Shown: piece by piece, positions 23,039 through 34,907 of the stretch
Position numbering within the stretch: the stretch's first letter is position 1
Layout: the number at the start of each line of letters is the position of its first letter
Source: Membranipora membranacea
Taxonomy: Eukaryota; Bryozoa; Gymnolaemata; Cheilostomatida; Membraniporidae
DNA: 64,000 bases
NCBI GenBank assembly: GCA_914767715.1
Contig: OU612075.1
Location: forward strand, 2,418,001-2,482,000
Reading direction: 5' to 3'
Position numbers and translations under genes: made by a program
The notes under the pieces: generated by a model
What the model saw: only the letters and a program-made list of their open reading frames with translations
Database searches by the model: none
What the model was told of the DNA's origin: nothing

Positions 23039-23102
23039 CTTTATACTGGAGCAGCTGTTATTATCACCTCGACAACAAGTTCATTACCCTGACAACACCT
23101 TG
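23039..23102 (-). promoter_or_regulatory. GY1 core promoter and conserved upstream block
   Basis: Minus-strand TATAAAG at 23045-23039. Immediately upstream (23046-23102) is a block of about 57 bp (CAAGGTGTTGTCA...AACTTGTTGTCGAGG...ATAA..GCAGCT) that is shared in the same position by GY2, GY4 and GY5. Confidence 0.7.
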
Positions 23103-23523
23103 TTCGGCATTAAAACTGTTAACGGAAAAAAAACCATTGATATTAATTCGGGCATCACTGGTATTATTTGGTATATTATCATAACCTTAAAGCTGCTACT
23201 TGACAAAATACCTCGTCATCCCACCAGTGTCATAATCGTGCATCCTGTAATGTGCAGGATTATTATGTATTGGTGAGATGGTTGTATATCCTCTTGAATC
23301 ATATCTTGCTGTGATTCACTGGAGGGGAACAAAATAAAACACTCCAGTTCAAGTTTAGCAGAAAATGATGGGAGTACTCTGCTATAGTCAATCTCAAAAG
23401 CCAGGGGCCTTACACTATAAGTCAGGTAAGATCTTAGCCTTTCAACACACCCAACATACTTGCCAAGTGATTCAAATTCAAAAGTGGGAGATTTAAATTT
23501 ACAGCGATACTGCACTGCATTGC

Positions 23524-23643
23524 GGTGCTTCGAGAGTGCAAAGCACCCGGGTTGTCCACCTGGGGGTTTAGGGGCGGTTCAAACCCCCAACAGGGTCCGG
23601 GGCATAGCCTCATCTGATGATGAGGCTATGCACCGGACCCTGT
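23524..23643. repeat. Cluster of three consecutive hairpins
   Basis: Hairpin 1: GGTGCTTCG... 23524-23547. Hairpin 2: TGGGGGTTT/AAACCCCCA, 23561-23589. Hairpin 3: 54 bp, ACAGGGTCCGG.../...CCGGACCCTGT, 23590-23643, with arms of about 25 bases and a TGAT loop. Copy Y has the same series but with the third hairpin tandemly duplicated. Confidence 0.75.
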
Positions 23644-23739
23644 TGCTGATGATGATTACTAGCCACTAGAAATGGCTAAAACATATATTTGACCCCAAAT
23701 AATTTCAAACTGATACACTTTAAACACTTACCATCAACA

Positions 23740-23790
23740 CATGGGCCCCTGGGACTTACATGCCCTTACTTTACCAATGTCCAGAATCAG
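23740..23790. mobile_element. One-armed relic of foldback family 2
   Basis: CATGGGCCCCTGGGACTTACATG and the following words match the left arm of 16563-16660, but the right arm is absent. Copy Y keeps only the inner part (about 51853-51890). Confidence 0.6.
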
Positions 23791-25320
23791 CCACTCCATT
23801 GACCATATTAGTCTGAATTTTAATGAAACAGGTAAATTTGTTAACATTATTGAATAGGACGATTCCTTTTAATTTTATGTGCAAAGACCTTACCTTAGGT
23901 CAGGTGGCTAGATTTACCAATAAGATTTCAAGGGTGAACAAAGGCCATATTACATGTGCTTTGTACACTTTGTGTTTGTCTCTGTTTATCATTGGCTGGC
24001 TTTTTTTACCGCTAAAGTCGATGATCACGCTGTGCTTGTCTCAGTCATATTAATTAGCACCCTTTATCTCTACCTAGCTAGATAACAGTAGGTTGTTCAA
24101 GAAAAATCGACCATCTTTCTAAAGATGTATAGTTTTTTATTAGGGTGCATCAGCTTCATTGAGAACAGACACTTTCAACATTTACATGCTAGTAGTGTGG
24201 AACTTGTTACAAACTTAGCTCATAGGACACAGTCATGTAATATTGGTAAGCAATAGTTCATTGCACGCTTCTCCAATGATATAAAGTACCGCGATTTCTT
24301 GCGTAGCGGGTGGGTAGTAACTGAAATCAACATTTAATTAGATCTGAATCATTATTCCCTAACAGCATGTTTTTAAGCAGCTGCTTGTTAATGTACATAA
24401 AAGCCTCTGCAGCTTTTTTACCGCAATTTTTCTGAGCTCTCTTTTATTTGTTTTTTTCAGTCATAGGCTTAAGCAGTATAAAAAGCACCTTTCATTGTTC
24501 AATGTTGTTGATGTTTCCATTCAATTCTACACTATCGATTAAGCAAGCACCTGAATGATAGAAGCTTATCAAAAGTCCTTTTAAGAGAAGGCGCATAAAC
24601 TTGCAAGCAGCGCAGTTTCGTTTCCTATTCATTAACCAGTGGCTTTTACTTAGGTTAGTTGTGCAGAGCTTCTTTGGCAACCAATTTTCAGATAGTATTA
24701 ATCCAATCAGGGATATTTTTTAACTTTAAAGCCAGTGAATGACAGTTACTCAAGTTACCTTGAATCCATCTGACACTCTTTAACTGTTGGGAAAAGAAGT
24801 GAGAGGAAGGAAAGTTCTGAAGGTCATTGTAAGTTTCAATCCTCCGTAAGTCTCTGCCTTCTTCATCTCAGAAACCTTGCAATGCAGTGTCTAGGAATCC
24901 CGAGTATCAAACTTGTTCAGCGGGATGGTTAAGGGCACCTCAAAATTCTTAGTTTAGGCGGTTGTGGTGCTACACTATCCCTTTGTGCTGATATTAGAGG
25001 GGCACTAAATTCCACCCCTAGTGAATAAGATTGATATGAGTAGACCCTAGATCAAGGATGATCCAATTTGCCTGCATTTAGGTTTTGAGCCGCCGCCGGC
25101 TCACCAGCAGAATGGGAATGACCAAACTGCAAGCTAATTGTATCATACTCGACCTAAGAAGACCCTGTAAAATGCAAGGTTTTTTTCTATGTCAAGGTCA
25201 AGATTCTTAATACTCTAATAATCTTATTTGATTTAATTGTGAAGCATTACTCTCAGGTGTTTTTTTGAGTTGATTGTTCTATATCAAATAAAGCCTTGTT
25301 TTATAGTCAGAGACAGCTGA
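23791..25320. other. Intergenic region upstream of TRIM-X
   Basis: No gene recognised. Two open frames that persist in copy Y (23823-24053 + and 24492-24680 -) differ between copies mainly by amino-acid-changing substitutions, so they do not look constrained. Copy Y has a 474-bp LTR inserted at the site corresponding to 25046. An acceptor-like TTATAG at about 25302 suggests that the start codon may lie in a second exon. No promoter is identified. Confidence 0.5.
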
Positions 25321-28300
25321 ATGGCGTACACCGCTCAGGCTAACATGGGAGATGTCATATCATGTGGAACTTGTCTTGAGGTAGAAGGTTTTGTCTTATT
25401 GAATCCGAAGCGTCTACCGTGTCAGCATATAGTCTGTGATAGATGTCTAGAGGCGCAGAAGGAAAATGGAAAGATTATCAAGTGCTCCATATGCAAGTAA
25501 GTTCAAGTGATGACCTTTGCAATAACCCAATGTTTATATCAAGGTTCACTTTTGCAGGCTTATATGCCTGTATTCACACTCCCTGCTGAATTTAGAAGCC
25601 AAGAGGAGGTTATACTCCGTTTGCTTTTAGTAACCCCACTTTATGACCTATTTTCCTGACGACCCATAACTTTGGGGGTCGCATACTATGGTCCTGTTAC
25701 TCAAGACCAGCCTTATCTCAGTGGCCGCATAATTGTCTTAGAACCGTAGAGATAAGGTAACACAAGACTGATAAAACATGTCTGTGTTGTCATACTGCAT
25801 ACTGAAACAATTCAGCTGACTCCCATTGCAGCTGTCTGAGAACTTAGACTAACCTAGCCAATGTGTTGGCTCAGTTTAGCCAATACATTGACTAAGTTGG
25901 CTAGGTTTAAATTACCCCCTTTCAATTTGTTTGCTCTGTTACATACTGGTCAGGAGCATCCCTCCACATAAAAGCGAAGAGCTACCAAATTTGGACCAAA
26001 TTTATAGGATCATTTCCATTAAATCTTTTATTACTGTACTTTATAAGAAAGCAGTATGAGATGACTATAGATGAGCTGCCGTTTGCTCAAGCGCAATGTG
26101 ATTATTTCTGTGATCCTTGTATGAAGAAAGGAGTGCAGATTAAGACAGCTAGAGTATTCTGTACTGCATGTAAGAGGAAGTACGGCGCTGTGCATGAGGA
26201 GGTTTGTAATGGAGATAACCGCTGGTTCAAGAATAAAGGAATTTTGTCATGAGTGTGATTGTGACAGGCCTTACTGCAGTTTGCTCAAGTAAAATGGTCA
26301 AGTATTCTAGTGGTTTGTTGGGGTCAAGGTCTCCAAGGTGCCGTGTTTGGTCCACTTCAAAGTAATAAATCTAAATTTGGATTAAGCTGATATATCCAAC
26401 AGCCTATGTTCAAAGAATGTTGAGTTGTCATCTCATTTTTAGCGAGAAGACAATTCTTTACCAACAATGGGAACAGAGCTTCATCATTGGATTATGAAAT
26501 GACAAAAAACTATAACTGTACCCATCAGTGGGCTATAAGATAAGGAATTAGAGTGTGCCACCATTAAAAATTGGTGTTTTTTATCACATAGTCCACTCCT
26601 AGGTATGGAAACTCCATCAGATACCTTAACTGTGACATCGCCTCCGAACCTAGCCTGTCTTGACAAGTTCTGTTGGGTGGGTGTTCTCCCCCCTTTTTCA
26701 ACAAAGCTTGTCAAGACAGGCTATTCTAAACTAATCTCAGTTGTATTTTAATAACCTCATTTTAGGCACACAATGACCTAAATGAACGTCATAAGATGAT
26801 ATCGATTGAGGCTTACAAAGAGTCATTTTTGTCTGAAGAGCTGCGTTACTGTAAGAATCACAAATCAGAGCCGATTACCATTGGTTGCAACAGATGTTGG
26901 ATATTGCTCTGTCCTCTCTGTATATCATCAACTAGTAACTGTAGGACAGGTGAGCTGGCTTATTTTCCATCTTGTGACATTCAGATTCCTCTATCAGACT
27001 GTACAATAAAACTTAGCTTTGCGATGCAGACTTTTGGTGGCTTTACAACCATAAATAATGCTTCCTTTGAACCAATGACGACCCCTGTGTCACCAATCAC
27101 CTTGTAGTGAATAACGAGCTGGCCAACGAGTTATGGTATTGCATGAGCAATGAGACAAAGACAGCTTGTTGTTACCAGTCTTCTCTGAGTGTTTTTATAT
27201 CATTAATAGGTAGACCGCATAATTTGATGGCTTTGAGCGAGTTGGAAAAGGAGATCACACGGAATGTGCAGGCGCCTAAAAAGGTAGAGGATCAGTTTGA
27301 GGAGTTTTCTGCCATCGTCAAGGAGACAGCATTGAGTCTAAGCCAATGGGACATTGATACAGAGCAATCTATCTCTGCTCTTCACAAAGCTAGAGATGAG
27401 CAGGTATTTTACTCTACCACCAACAAACGAAAATACTCAGAGATATGAGTTCGCCTGACAACAAATGCCATTTTCTGGGCTTTAAATAGTTTATTAATGC
27501 GCTTTCTGAATCCTCAGACTACGAGTGTGTTTCATCCTAGAAAGTAAAATGAATCCTAGATAAGAGTGCAGCAAGCAATCAGTTTTTGACGGAGGAGTTC
27601 AGTGCAACTATCCTAATCATTGATATTCACCATCTTAACCAAGAGTGAAGCATGCTACTGCATGACTTTTCCATTGAGAGCTCATTAGTATGCCTGCATA
27701 GAGCTGTGGAACATGCATAGGGTTGGAACGGGAAGAATTTTGGAAATGAAATGTAAACAAGACCATTATTCTGTCTATTGATTGTAGCTAAGGGAGATAG
27801 CTTCCAGATATGCATCGCTAGAGGATGAACAAAGAAGGTCAAGAGGTCGAGGTAAAGAACAGCTCTTGGAGTATCAGGAGAAGGCAGTGACGAAACTATC
27901 AGAACTACATGAGTATCTAAAAGTTATGAGGCCGCAGAAACCTAAAAAACATGTGGTATATTTTCAGCTATTCCAGCTTGAGCTGTTGGCATTTCTGTTT
28001 TTGGATCATGATGTAGAATGGCATGATGCTAAACTGGAAATTAGGATATTAGAGACACTGGGCCCCTCATTTTTTCTGATTATATATCTTATGACCTACC
28101 CCTTCTCCTTCTCCCCCCCCCAAACCCCCAATCACCAACCTTGCTTAAGTTTCTTAAAGAGTTATCTCTCCCATATCCATGAGTAGACAACAACACATTA
28201 ATTTAAATGTGTAAATACGTTCCCATATCCTCATTCATCATTTCAAGCCATTCTCATTTTCCACATTCCACTTCAGTAATTTTCAGATAATTTCTATTAG

Positions 28301-30372
28301 GAGATTGGGTGTGTAGGTATCATCAAACCAGCAGTTGTGTTCCCTGGGCGATCAATGATATTTAATACATGAGATGTTCATAGGCTGATCAGGGTCGGGT
28401 CATCGTTTTATCATTATTGTGATGAAAGAATAGACATCTCTTACAGTCACCTGCTTTGCAATTTTTGCATTTTTAGGTCGATGTTATATATGCAAGAGGG
28501 TCATATCTGAAACAAATGGATTCATTCAAAAAGATTGTTTTCCCTGGCATAACAATCAAGGGACTGCAAAAGTTTGTCATAACAGGTACGATTCGATAAA
28601 TTGTAATCATTTAAGACCAACTCCAAGATACTGCTCAACTCAACTCAACGCGCTTTCCAAACAATACTGCAGGTTTTTTATTGATTGTTCCACAGTTGTG
28701 CTCTCTGCCTCAAGAAAATAACACAGCAGGTTATCAGGCTAGAACTGTTCATGAGGGGAATTTTCCATTTTTCTATTATATAAATACCACACAATATCCG
28801 ATTTACTCCTTTTTGTGTTATTTTCCTTTATGATAATGAACAATTTATTTGTGCAGAGACAAAGTTCAGAGATATTGAGATGAAGATTGAAGTTGCTGAC
28901 GACTTCATTAATGCACCAAAAGGCGGATCAGCAGAAAAAAAGCCAACATTACCTCCAACTTCTCTTCAATTTGTGAAAAAGGTTGCTGTAAAAAACCCAG
29001 CTAGAGTTTGTCATTGCCAAGGTTTCACATACGTGGGAAAGCGGAACAATGAAGTTGACAGAATCGATCAACATGGAAATGTAACGGCAGCATACATTAA
29101 ACCTCCAGGATTCCCAGAATGTGTAACCGCTCATGAAGCCAGACTGTATATACTGGTGATGGGGAAATCTTACTCAGTCCATGTATACGGTCTGAACGGT
29201 ACCCAGCTGCTCACCTGGAAACACGGAGACAGAGACTCTAGCGTCAGTCTGGGTCTTGCTCTCACCATCGCGAACAATCAGCTTGTTATTGCTGACAGAA
29301 CCTGGAGGAGTTTCCTTGTCTACAGTCTGACTGGAGCACTGATGCGGAGTGTCACATGTGATCTCATCGGTGAGACAAAGGTATCTATGTGCTCTGCAGA
29401 GGGTAATTCGATCTTAGTAACTAATAACAGTACCAAACCCCATCTATACAAATTTAATCTGACATCGGGAACTGTAGAATGGCGCTCAAATGAAACTGCT
29501 GAACCGTCAACGATTACGAGATTAAAAGGAGAGTCTGCACTTGTTTGTGAAATCACCCACAGAAATCAGACAAAGCTCTTTGTTATAGACACCACTGCAG
29601 GTGAGCTAAGAGTTTGATTAACGTAAATCGGCCTCAACTACAATTAAGTAATCCTACAGTCTGCCCTGCAGATAATACATGATGACGAACATTTTTAAAC
29701 AATTTTCTTGAGAAACTCCCCTCAGGCAGATATCGCAGCCTTAAATACAGAACTGCCTGGGGTAAAGACTCATTCCTCAGACACTTGATTTTGATATTGC
29801 AAGATATTTTTTAATCCACTAGAAGTCAGACTTTACTTTACTCATTTTGTTTATGTTTCTTTTTGGTATTCCCTACTCATGTAACAGTATAAACACTCAA
29901 TCTCGCAGCATACCTAATGTTTGTGACAAAATAAACCAACCAACCATTGATCTCGTCATGATATGGTCCCGGATATGGTATCAGAAATCAAGGCTGTCTA
30001 GGGTCCATCACTTTAACTTAACTTGTAAAAGACCTGCCATAACAGTCTTAATCTCTCTACAAATGTTCGGAGGAGTATCCGGCCCTAAAGTAATCTAAGG
30101 GGTTTGGGTTACAAACAGTGATGGTCATTTTTCCTTTCCCCAACATTCTATTCATGTTTCATTTAAAATAAAAAATCAGTAGTGCTCTCTTTGATAAGCT
30201 GTCTGTTTGAATGATCCTTCTAATATTTTAAGGAAAAGTCCTGAGAGAACTGGTCGATCCAGAGAATCGACCCTATGGCGGTGTTTATGACATTTGTCTT
30301 CATGGGGACACAGTTATCATACCGAGAGAAAGAGAGAATGATGTTCTATGCTACAAGCTGAAATATGACTAG
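25321..30372 (+). CDS. TRIM-X: RING/B-box/coiled-coil E3 ligase-like protein
   Basis: Likely an intracellular ubiquitin ligase of the tripartite-motif family. Eight exons, all with GT-AG ends and matching phases: 25321-25496, 26048-26201, 26766-26949, 27210-27403, 27788-27955, 28477-28585, 28857-29600, 30233-30372 (TAG); 622 aa. Order: C3HC4 RING (C15, C18, C34, H36, C39, C42, C55, C58), B-box1 (about 80-108), B-box2 (about 139-162), coiled coil (about 173-300), and a C-terminal region (about 330-622) whose repeating GFTYVGK/NQLVIADR/NSILVTNN strands suggest an NHL-like beta-propeller. The fifth B-box1 zinc ligand is lost (C105 to Gly; Cys in both paralogues). AATAAA at 30959 and 30976 are candidate 3' ends. 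Closest relative: TRIM-Y. The exact TRIM subclass is uncertain. Confidence 0.88.
26651..26723. repeat. Intronic hairpin in TRIM-X intron 2
   Basis: TAGCCTGTCTTGACAAG (26651-26667) is perfectly complementary to CTTGTCAAGACAGGCTA (26707-26723), with a C-rich loop of about 39 bases. It is conserved at 55202-55274 (TRIM-Y) and 37587-37660 (orphan exon fragment). Confidence 0.8.
29666..29945 (+). mobile_element. 3' end of a non-LTR retrotransposon in intron 7 of TRIM-X
   Basis: 280 bp present in X and absent from Y, where CAGTCTGCC runs straight into ATTGAT. A plus-strand frame resembles the C-terminus of LINE reverse-transcriptase proteins (GRYRSLKYRTAWGKDSFL, then stop). The segment ends in a short AAATAAACCAACCAACC tail. 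A 5'-truncated LINE insertion fits best. A target duplication is not clear. Confidence 0.55.
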
Positions 30373-31084
30373 AGACTTATATTTCTACTATTACCAAGGA
30401 GCAACAGCGACGGAGTAACCAAGAAGTAACAGCTACTCCGTGCTATTACTATCGCAGTAGTGGGATGGACCTGCAGATCGTTTATGAAGCCTTGTATTTT
30501 AAAGGTTGCCCTTTAAGTATTGAGGTTTTCTGAAAAATAGCAGCTAGCAATATACATGACATTGATCATTTGTCTTACGTATGAAAAATCACAAAGTTGG
30601 GGAATTAATCAATTGTCCGCCCCTTGATTAATCTATCTTAGATATACTTATGTTTGAATTATTGATTTATAAACATAAACAAAGGGGCATCTTGGTTTTT
30701 AACATAATCAGAGCTGTAAAAGCTGGAATTCACATGGTGAGCAGTTCCTGGCTCTTCCCATCCTGGACAGCGTTGGATGGAAAGTCAAAATGTTCCTACC
30801 AACAGACTTTTGATCAAGTGCCATTCTATATTCCGCCTTTGCTCTATTTATAGAGAACGTCGTAGGTACGATACCTGAATTTCATTCCTCCATTGTTTTA
30901 CATTCAAAGTTTGGACACTGCACATGCTTAGAAACCAACTTCTTATTGTTTCAATCCCAATAAAATGCCGCTTGAAATAAAGCTCTCATTCCATTAAATC
31001 ACCTTGTGAGTTCTTGTTGAAGTTCATGCACTACGACTTAAAAATTCAAAAGGTTCAAGCGACAGTAAAACTAATTGTTTCAGT

Positions 31085-31336
31085 GCCTTTCTGATGATAA
31101 CGGACGCTTGCTTTTTGTTAGCCTTCCTCCAAAAAATTACTGAGTTTTGTCACACCTAGCATGTTCTCCTGACAACACCAGGGCTCGAACCGACGACGAG
31201 AAAACAGGCTGCCTTTCTGATGATACCGGACGCTTGCTTTTTGTTAGCCTTCCTCCAAAAAATTACTGAGTTTTGTCACACCTAGCATGTTCTCCTGACA
31301 ACACCAGGGCTCCAACCGACGACGAGAAAACAGGCT
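31085..31336. repeat. 126-bp tandem duplication
   Basis: 31085-31210 and 31211-31336 differ at very few positions. Copy Y has one unit (about 59234-59359), so this is a recent X-specific duplication. On the minus strand unit 1 contains GGTTCGAGCCC, close to a Pol III B box, which hints at SINE ancestry. Confidence 0.8.
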
Positions 31337-32182
31337 GCCTCTGATCACACTTACACTGCACTTGATTATTGCTACTGTCGAGGTTAATTGCCACAGTTCC
31401 CTGAAACTTTTCCCTAAGCTACCAGCCACATCTCCAACTATGCGCTATGGGAATGATAAAAAAACTATCCGATATATTTACTTTTTTCATTTGCATTTTT
31501 TGTATACAAACACATACTAGACTAATAGGTAAGGCAAGCCAAGCTTTATTCCTGCTTTAAACTATTCCCAATTAAAATCCTTTGCAATACACTTTATTTT
31601 GGTAAACCCCCCCCCCCCTCGATAGTGTCTTAAAGCAGGACAAAGCCAAATACAATATCGTTTTTCAGTCGTCATGAATTTTACATTTTTTCAAGGCTAT
31701 TAATCTTCAAACTCTAATCTCCTTGAATTTTTAAGTTTTATCACATGCATCGCCTATGGGTCAGCAATAATTTTGCCGTTACATCTCCGAACGATTTGTA
31801 AAATAATAAATGATGTTATGGCAAGTGAAATTACATACCTTGGCAACACCCTCTTACTTTCTGCTAAATTTGGAGTGTTTTATTATTATCCAATGAATCA
31901 CAGCATGTGACAGGAGCGGATTACAGGATCTGAAGGCTATTTTTAGCAATTTCAGAACCAGTTATTATCCGTTGAATGACAAGTGTATAATGAGGATGAT
32001 GGTTGGATCACAAGGCATTTTGCCATGTAGCAACGTGATGAGTCTAGGACAGATGTACTGTAACTTGAGTTTCACCAGACCAGGCGCTGTTATGTGGGTT
32101 TTAGATTTTGAGATTCATTTTTCTCATTCCATTAATCATAAAACTTTGATGAAATTAACATCTACTTATTTATTTTATAAAT

Positions 32183-32621
32183 ATTATATTTTGCTTCTGT
32201 TGAAACAGTGGCCAGATCACAAAGATTAAATCAATGAGGATAAGGCATTTTAATATCTGTCAGCATGACAGTATTGAAAGAAAAATGTCTGCTCATATTC
32301 CCCTCCCACCTCCCTTTCACTAACCATGTCGTAAATTGTTGAAATTAATTCTAACAATTTCCTGGTGATGGTGTTCATTTGTTCGTCAATTCTGCACCAG
32401 ATTAACAACATCTAATATTATGGCAAGTACCCTGTCTGCCAAAAAACATACACAGTGGCGTTGATCGTCACTTTCGGTTACAAATGCGTGAAGCACCCCA
32501 TATATTTTTCCCCTATAATATGTTACATTATAAGAAAGAAAAAATTATATTTTTCCTCTGTTGAAACAGTGGCCAGATCACAAAGATAAAATCAATGAGG
32601 ATAAGGCATTTTAATATCTGT
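32183..32621. repeat. 78-bp direct repeats bracketing 283 bp
   Basis: 32183-32260 and 32544-32621 are near-identical (TGTTGAAACAGTGGCCAGATC...TTTTAATATCTGT). Copy Y has a single copy (60191-60268) and none of the bracketed DNA. Either X gained a 361-bp duplication/insertion or Y lost it by recombination between the repeats. Confidence 0.75.
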
Positions 32622-33413
32622 TTTGTTGAGTTAAATTACGCGTCTGTCAACTAAAATCTGCAAAATTGCTTACCAGATCTTTTATTTTTACTGAGATAGC
32701 CAGACATGGCTACCATTTTATCTTCTGAGCAAATGATTCATCCAACTGGGATTTTGAGGGAAGTGATACTGTGATTACAATTTTATTTTTTCCAATTTGA
32801 GACTCTCCAAAAGGCAAAAGACGCTACTTTCAGATTACATTACATTACTGATACTGCTAAATAGTTTATTAACAGCATGTGGCCCGGTTTCAACCAATTT
32901 CACTCAAAGTTGAATTTGGAAGGTACAATTTTTTATATACTAACATTAGAATAGTACCTTTTTAGTACCTTCACATCTCAGCTTTGAGTGAAACTGAGTT
33001 GAAACTGTGCCATATGTTGTTAATGTAATGAACCTTATAGCAGTTTTTTAAATTAAACTAAGAACTCCAGAATGATACCAAAAACCTGATTCCTTCACAA
33101 TCACTTTAAATTTGAAACATGGGTTTTTTTTCAAGTCATACATTAATTTACCTGAGGTCAAACATGTGATTTTGGATGCAAGATAATAAGGATATATTAC
33201 CTAAGCTAATGGTGAAGCTTTAGCCACAGATAGTAATTTAGCTAGCGGATAATACTCTTCACTTTTCTGATAATCATGTTTGTTTTATTAATCACAGCAT
33301 GATACGAAATTGTCCCCATAAAGGATGCCAAATAAATTTTGCAAATGTTAGAAGTAGTAATTTTAGTCTGATACCAATGGATTTTGTCCAGAAGCTGTTT
33401 CAGGGAAAATTAG

Positions 33414-33535
33414 CAAGGTGTTGTCATGGTAATGAACTTGTTGTCGAGGTGATAATGACAGCTACTCCAGTATAAAAAGGATGAGGAGAGCAAGAGAAAA
33501 ATCATTCCTGACTTCAACCTGCAGAGAAACATCAA
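33414..33535 (+). promoter_or_regulatory. GY2 promoter and noncoding first exon
   Basis: Conserved block (33414-33470) followed by TATAAAA at 33471-33477. A 5' noncoding exon starts roughly 30 bases later and ends at 33535 before a GTGAGT donor. Its intron ends with TACTTTCAG at 33899. The transcription start is inferred from TATA spacing. Confidence 0.7.
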
Positions 33536-33907
33536 GTGAGTAGATATTTTTCAATTTTTCAATGAAATTTAAACTCAACACTGAAGTTTGAAAACTGAAA
33601 TGGTATCATTTTTAAATGAATTTCCTTCTTTTGTTGAATTCATAAATTTCTTTATTTATAATTCCACATTGTTATCCTCTGTCTTTTTCAACTCTACAAT
33701 AGTAATTTGACTTCAAACAAATTTTGCAAAAAGTATTGAAAATATTTGAGGTAATTTTATAAAATTAATTTAAAAAAAGAAAAAAGTTATTTTTATTATA
33801 TCCTGAGAATAACCATGTCCATTGATTGGTTGATTGGGTTTAGACACATAATTGTTGCTTTTCAAATTAATTAATTTGGTAATATTTTTTTACTTTCAGC
33901 CCTAATC

Positions 33908-34907
33908 ATGAAGTGTGTCATCGCTCTCGCCGCCATCATTGCCATCGCTGCCGCTGGCGGGTAAGTTGGCTGTTTTACACTCCTTATTCTATAATCAGAA
34001 GTTTTACATTATTTCATACATTTTTGAACCATGGTGTTATTGTTTTAATGCACATTTCTTTCACTGTCAGTCCATTGTCAAAGCAAAGAAAATGCAAGGC
34101 TTTTGGTTGCTAGAAAATTGTAGTTTTGAGAAAAAAGTCAAACTAGTCATGTACTTATTGTTATTCCCTTATGGCTGCCCCCCTAATTTGATTGAGGGGG
34201 GGGGGGGTGACAATTAATAACAGTAAAAAATACAAGCCTTATATTGACTTTTTGAACTCTTGTTACAGTTACGACAGCAGCTCCAGCAGCGCCTCCTACG
34301 AGGTCACCAAGTCCGCCTACGGAGTTTACAACCGTGGATACGGATACAACAACGGATACAACAAGGGATATGGACTCTACAACCGTGGATACAACGGCTA
34401 CAACAAGGGATACGGTCTCTACAACCGCGGATACGGATATGGACGTCGTGCTGCTTACCCAGCTAAGAAGGTCGTTGCCAGCGGAAGCTACAGCGTTGAG
34501 TACACCAACAAGTACGGACAGGACAAGTCTGCCAGCCACTCATACGAGGTCACCAGAACCGTCCCAGCTTACAACCGCGGATACGGATATGGAGCTTACA
34601 ACCGCGGATACGGATACGGACGTCGCACCGCCGGGTACGGATATAACCGCAAGAGCTGTAAGTAGATTTAGTATTACCAGGTACTGTAATGACTAATAAA
34701 TTGCGCGTTCAAATTATAACACTCAGCTATAACATTGACAGTGTGTTAGCTTTCTCCAGTAAAAACCAATGTCTAGTCTTCTTGCACATATTTATTATTC
34801 CTGATGTGAGGAAACTGTTACTTGGTCTGTGTCCAGCCTGAATAAATCTTATTATTTACTACAATCATTGATTATTACTATTTTTATTTGCAGACGGACT
34901 TTATTAG
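33908..34907 (+). CDS. GY2: secreted Gly/Tyr/Asn-rich repeat protein
   Basis: Intact member. Coding exons 33908-33960, 34269-34657 and 34894-34907; 151 aa. The first exon is a signal peptide (MKCVIALAAIIAIAAAG). The second gives a Ser-rich start (DSSSSSASYEV), then repeats built on YNRGYGYN and YNKGYGLYNRG. A non-repetitive block follows (SYSVEYTNKYGQDKSASH), then more GYGYGRR repeats. The last exon is only 14 nt and gives a KSYGLY end. If the last intron is retained, the frame ends at once as KSCK-stop, with an AATAAA nearby (34694). The main AATAAA is at 35042. Likely an extracellular structural protein (shell, byssus, mucus or cuticle). The family has no name I can give it. Confidence 0.82.

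Larger units (their letters stand above)
30373..33413. other. Intergenic region between TRIM-X and GY2
   Basis: No gene recognised. It holds the 3' UTR of TRIM-X (to about 30985), a 126-bp tandem duplication (31085-31336), a C10 run (31610), 78-bp direct repeats (32183-32260, 32544-32621), and an inverted repeat around 32890-33000 (TTTCACTCAAAG.../CTTTGAGTGAAA). Copy Y matches across the region. Confidence 0.55.

Noticed and set aside
23823-24053. 76-codon plus-strand frame also open in copy Y (51911-52141)
   Set aside because: The differences seen between copies all change amino acids, and no signal, domain or splice context supports it. Recent duplication explains the shared openness.
24492-24680. 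62-codon minus-strand frame also open in copy Y (52573-52761)
   Set aside because: Several amino-acid-changing differences and no domain. Not under visible constraint.
34183-34539. Hydrophobic antisense frames over the Gly/Tyr exons (also near 39478, 50235 and 61707)
   Set aside because: They are antisense shadows of the repetitive repeat exon. The sense strand has signal peptide, splice sites and promoter.
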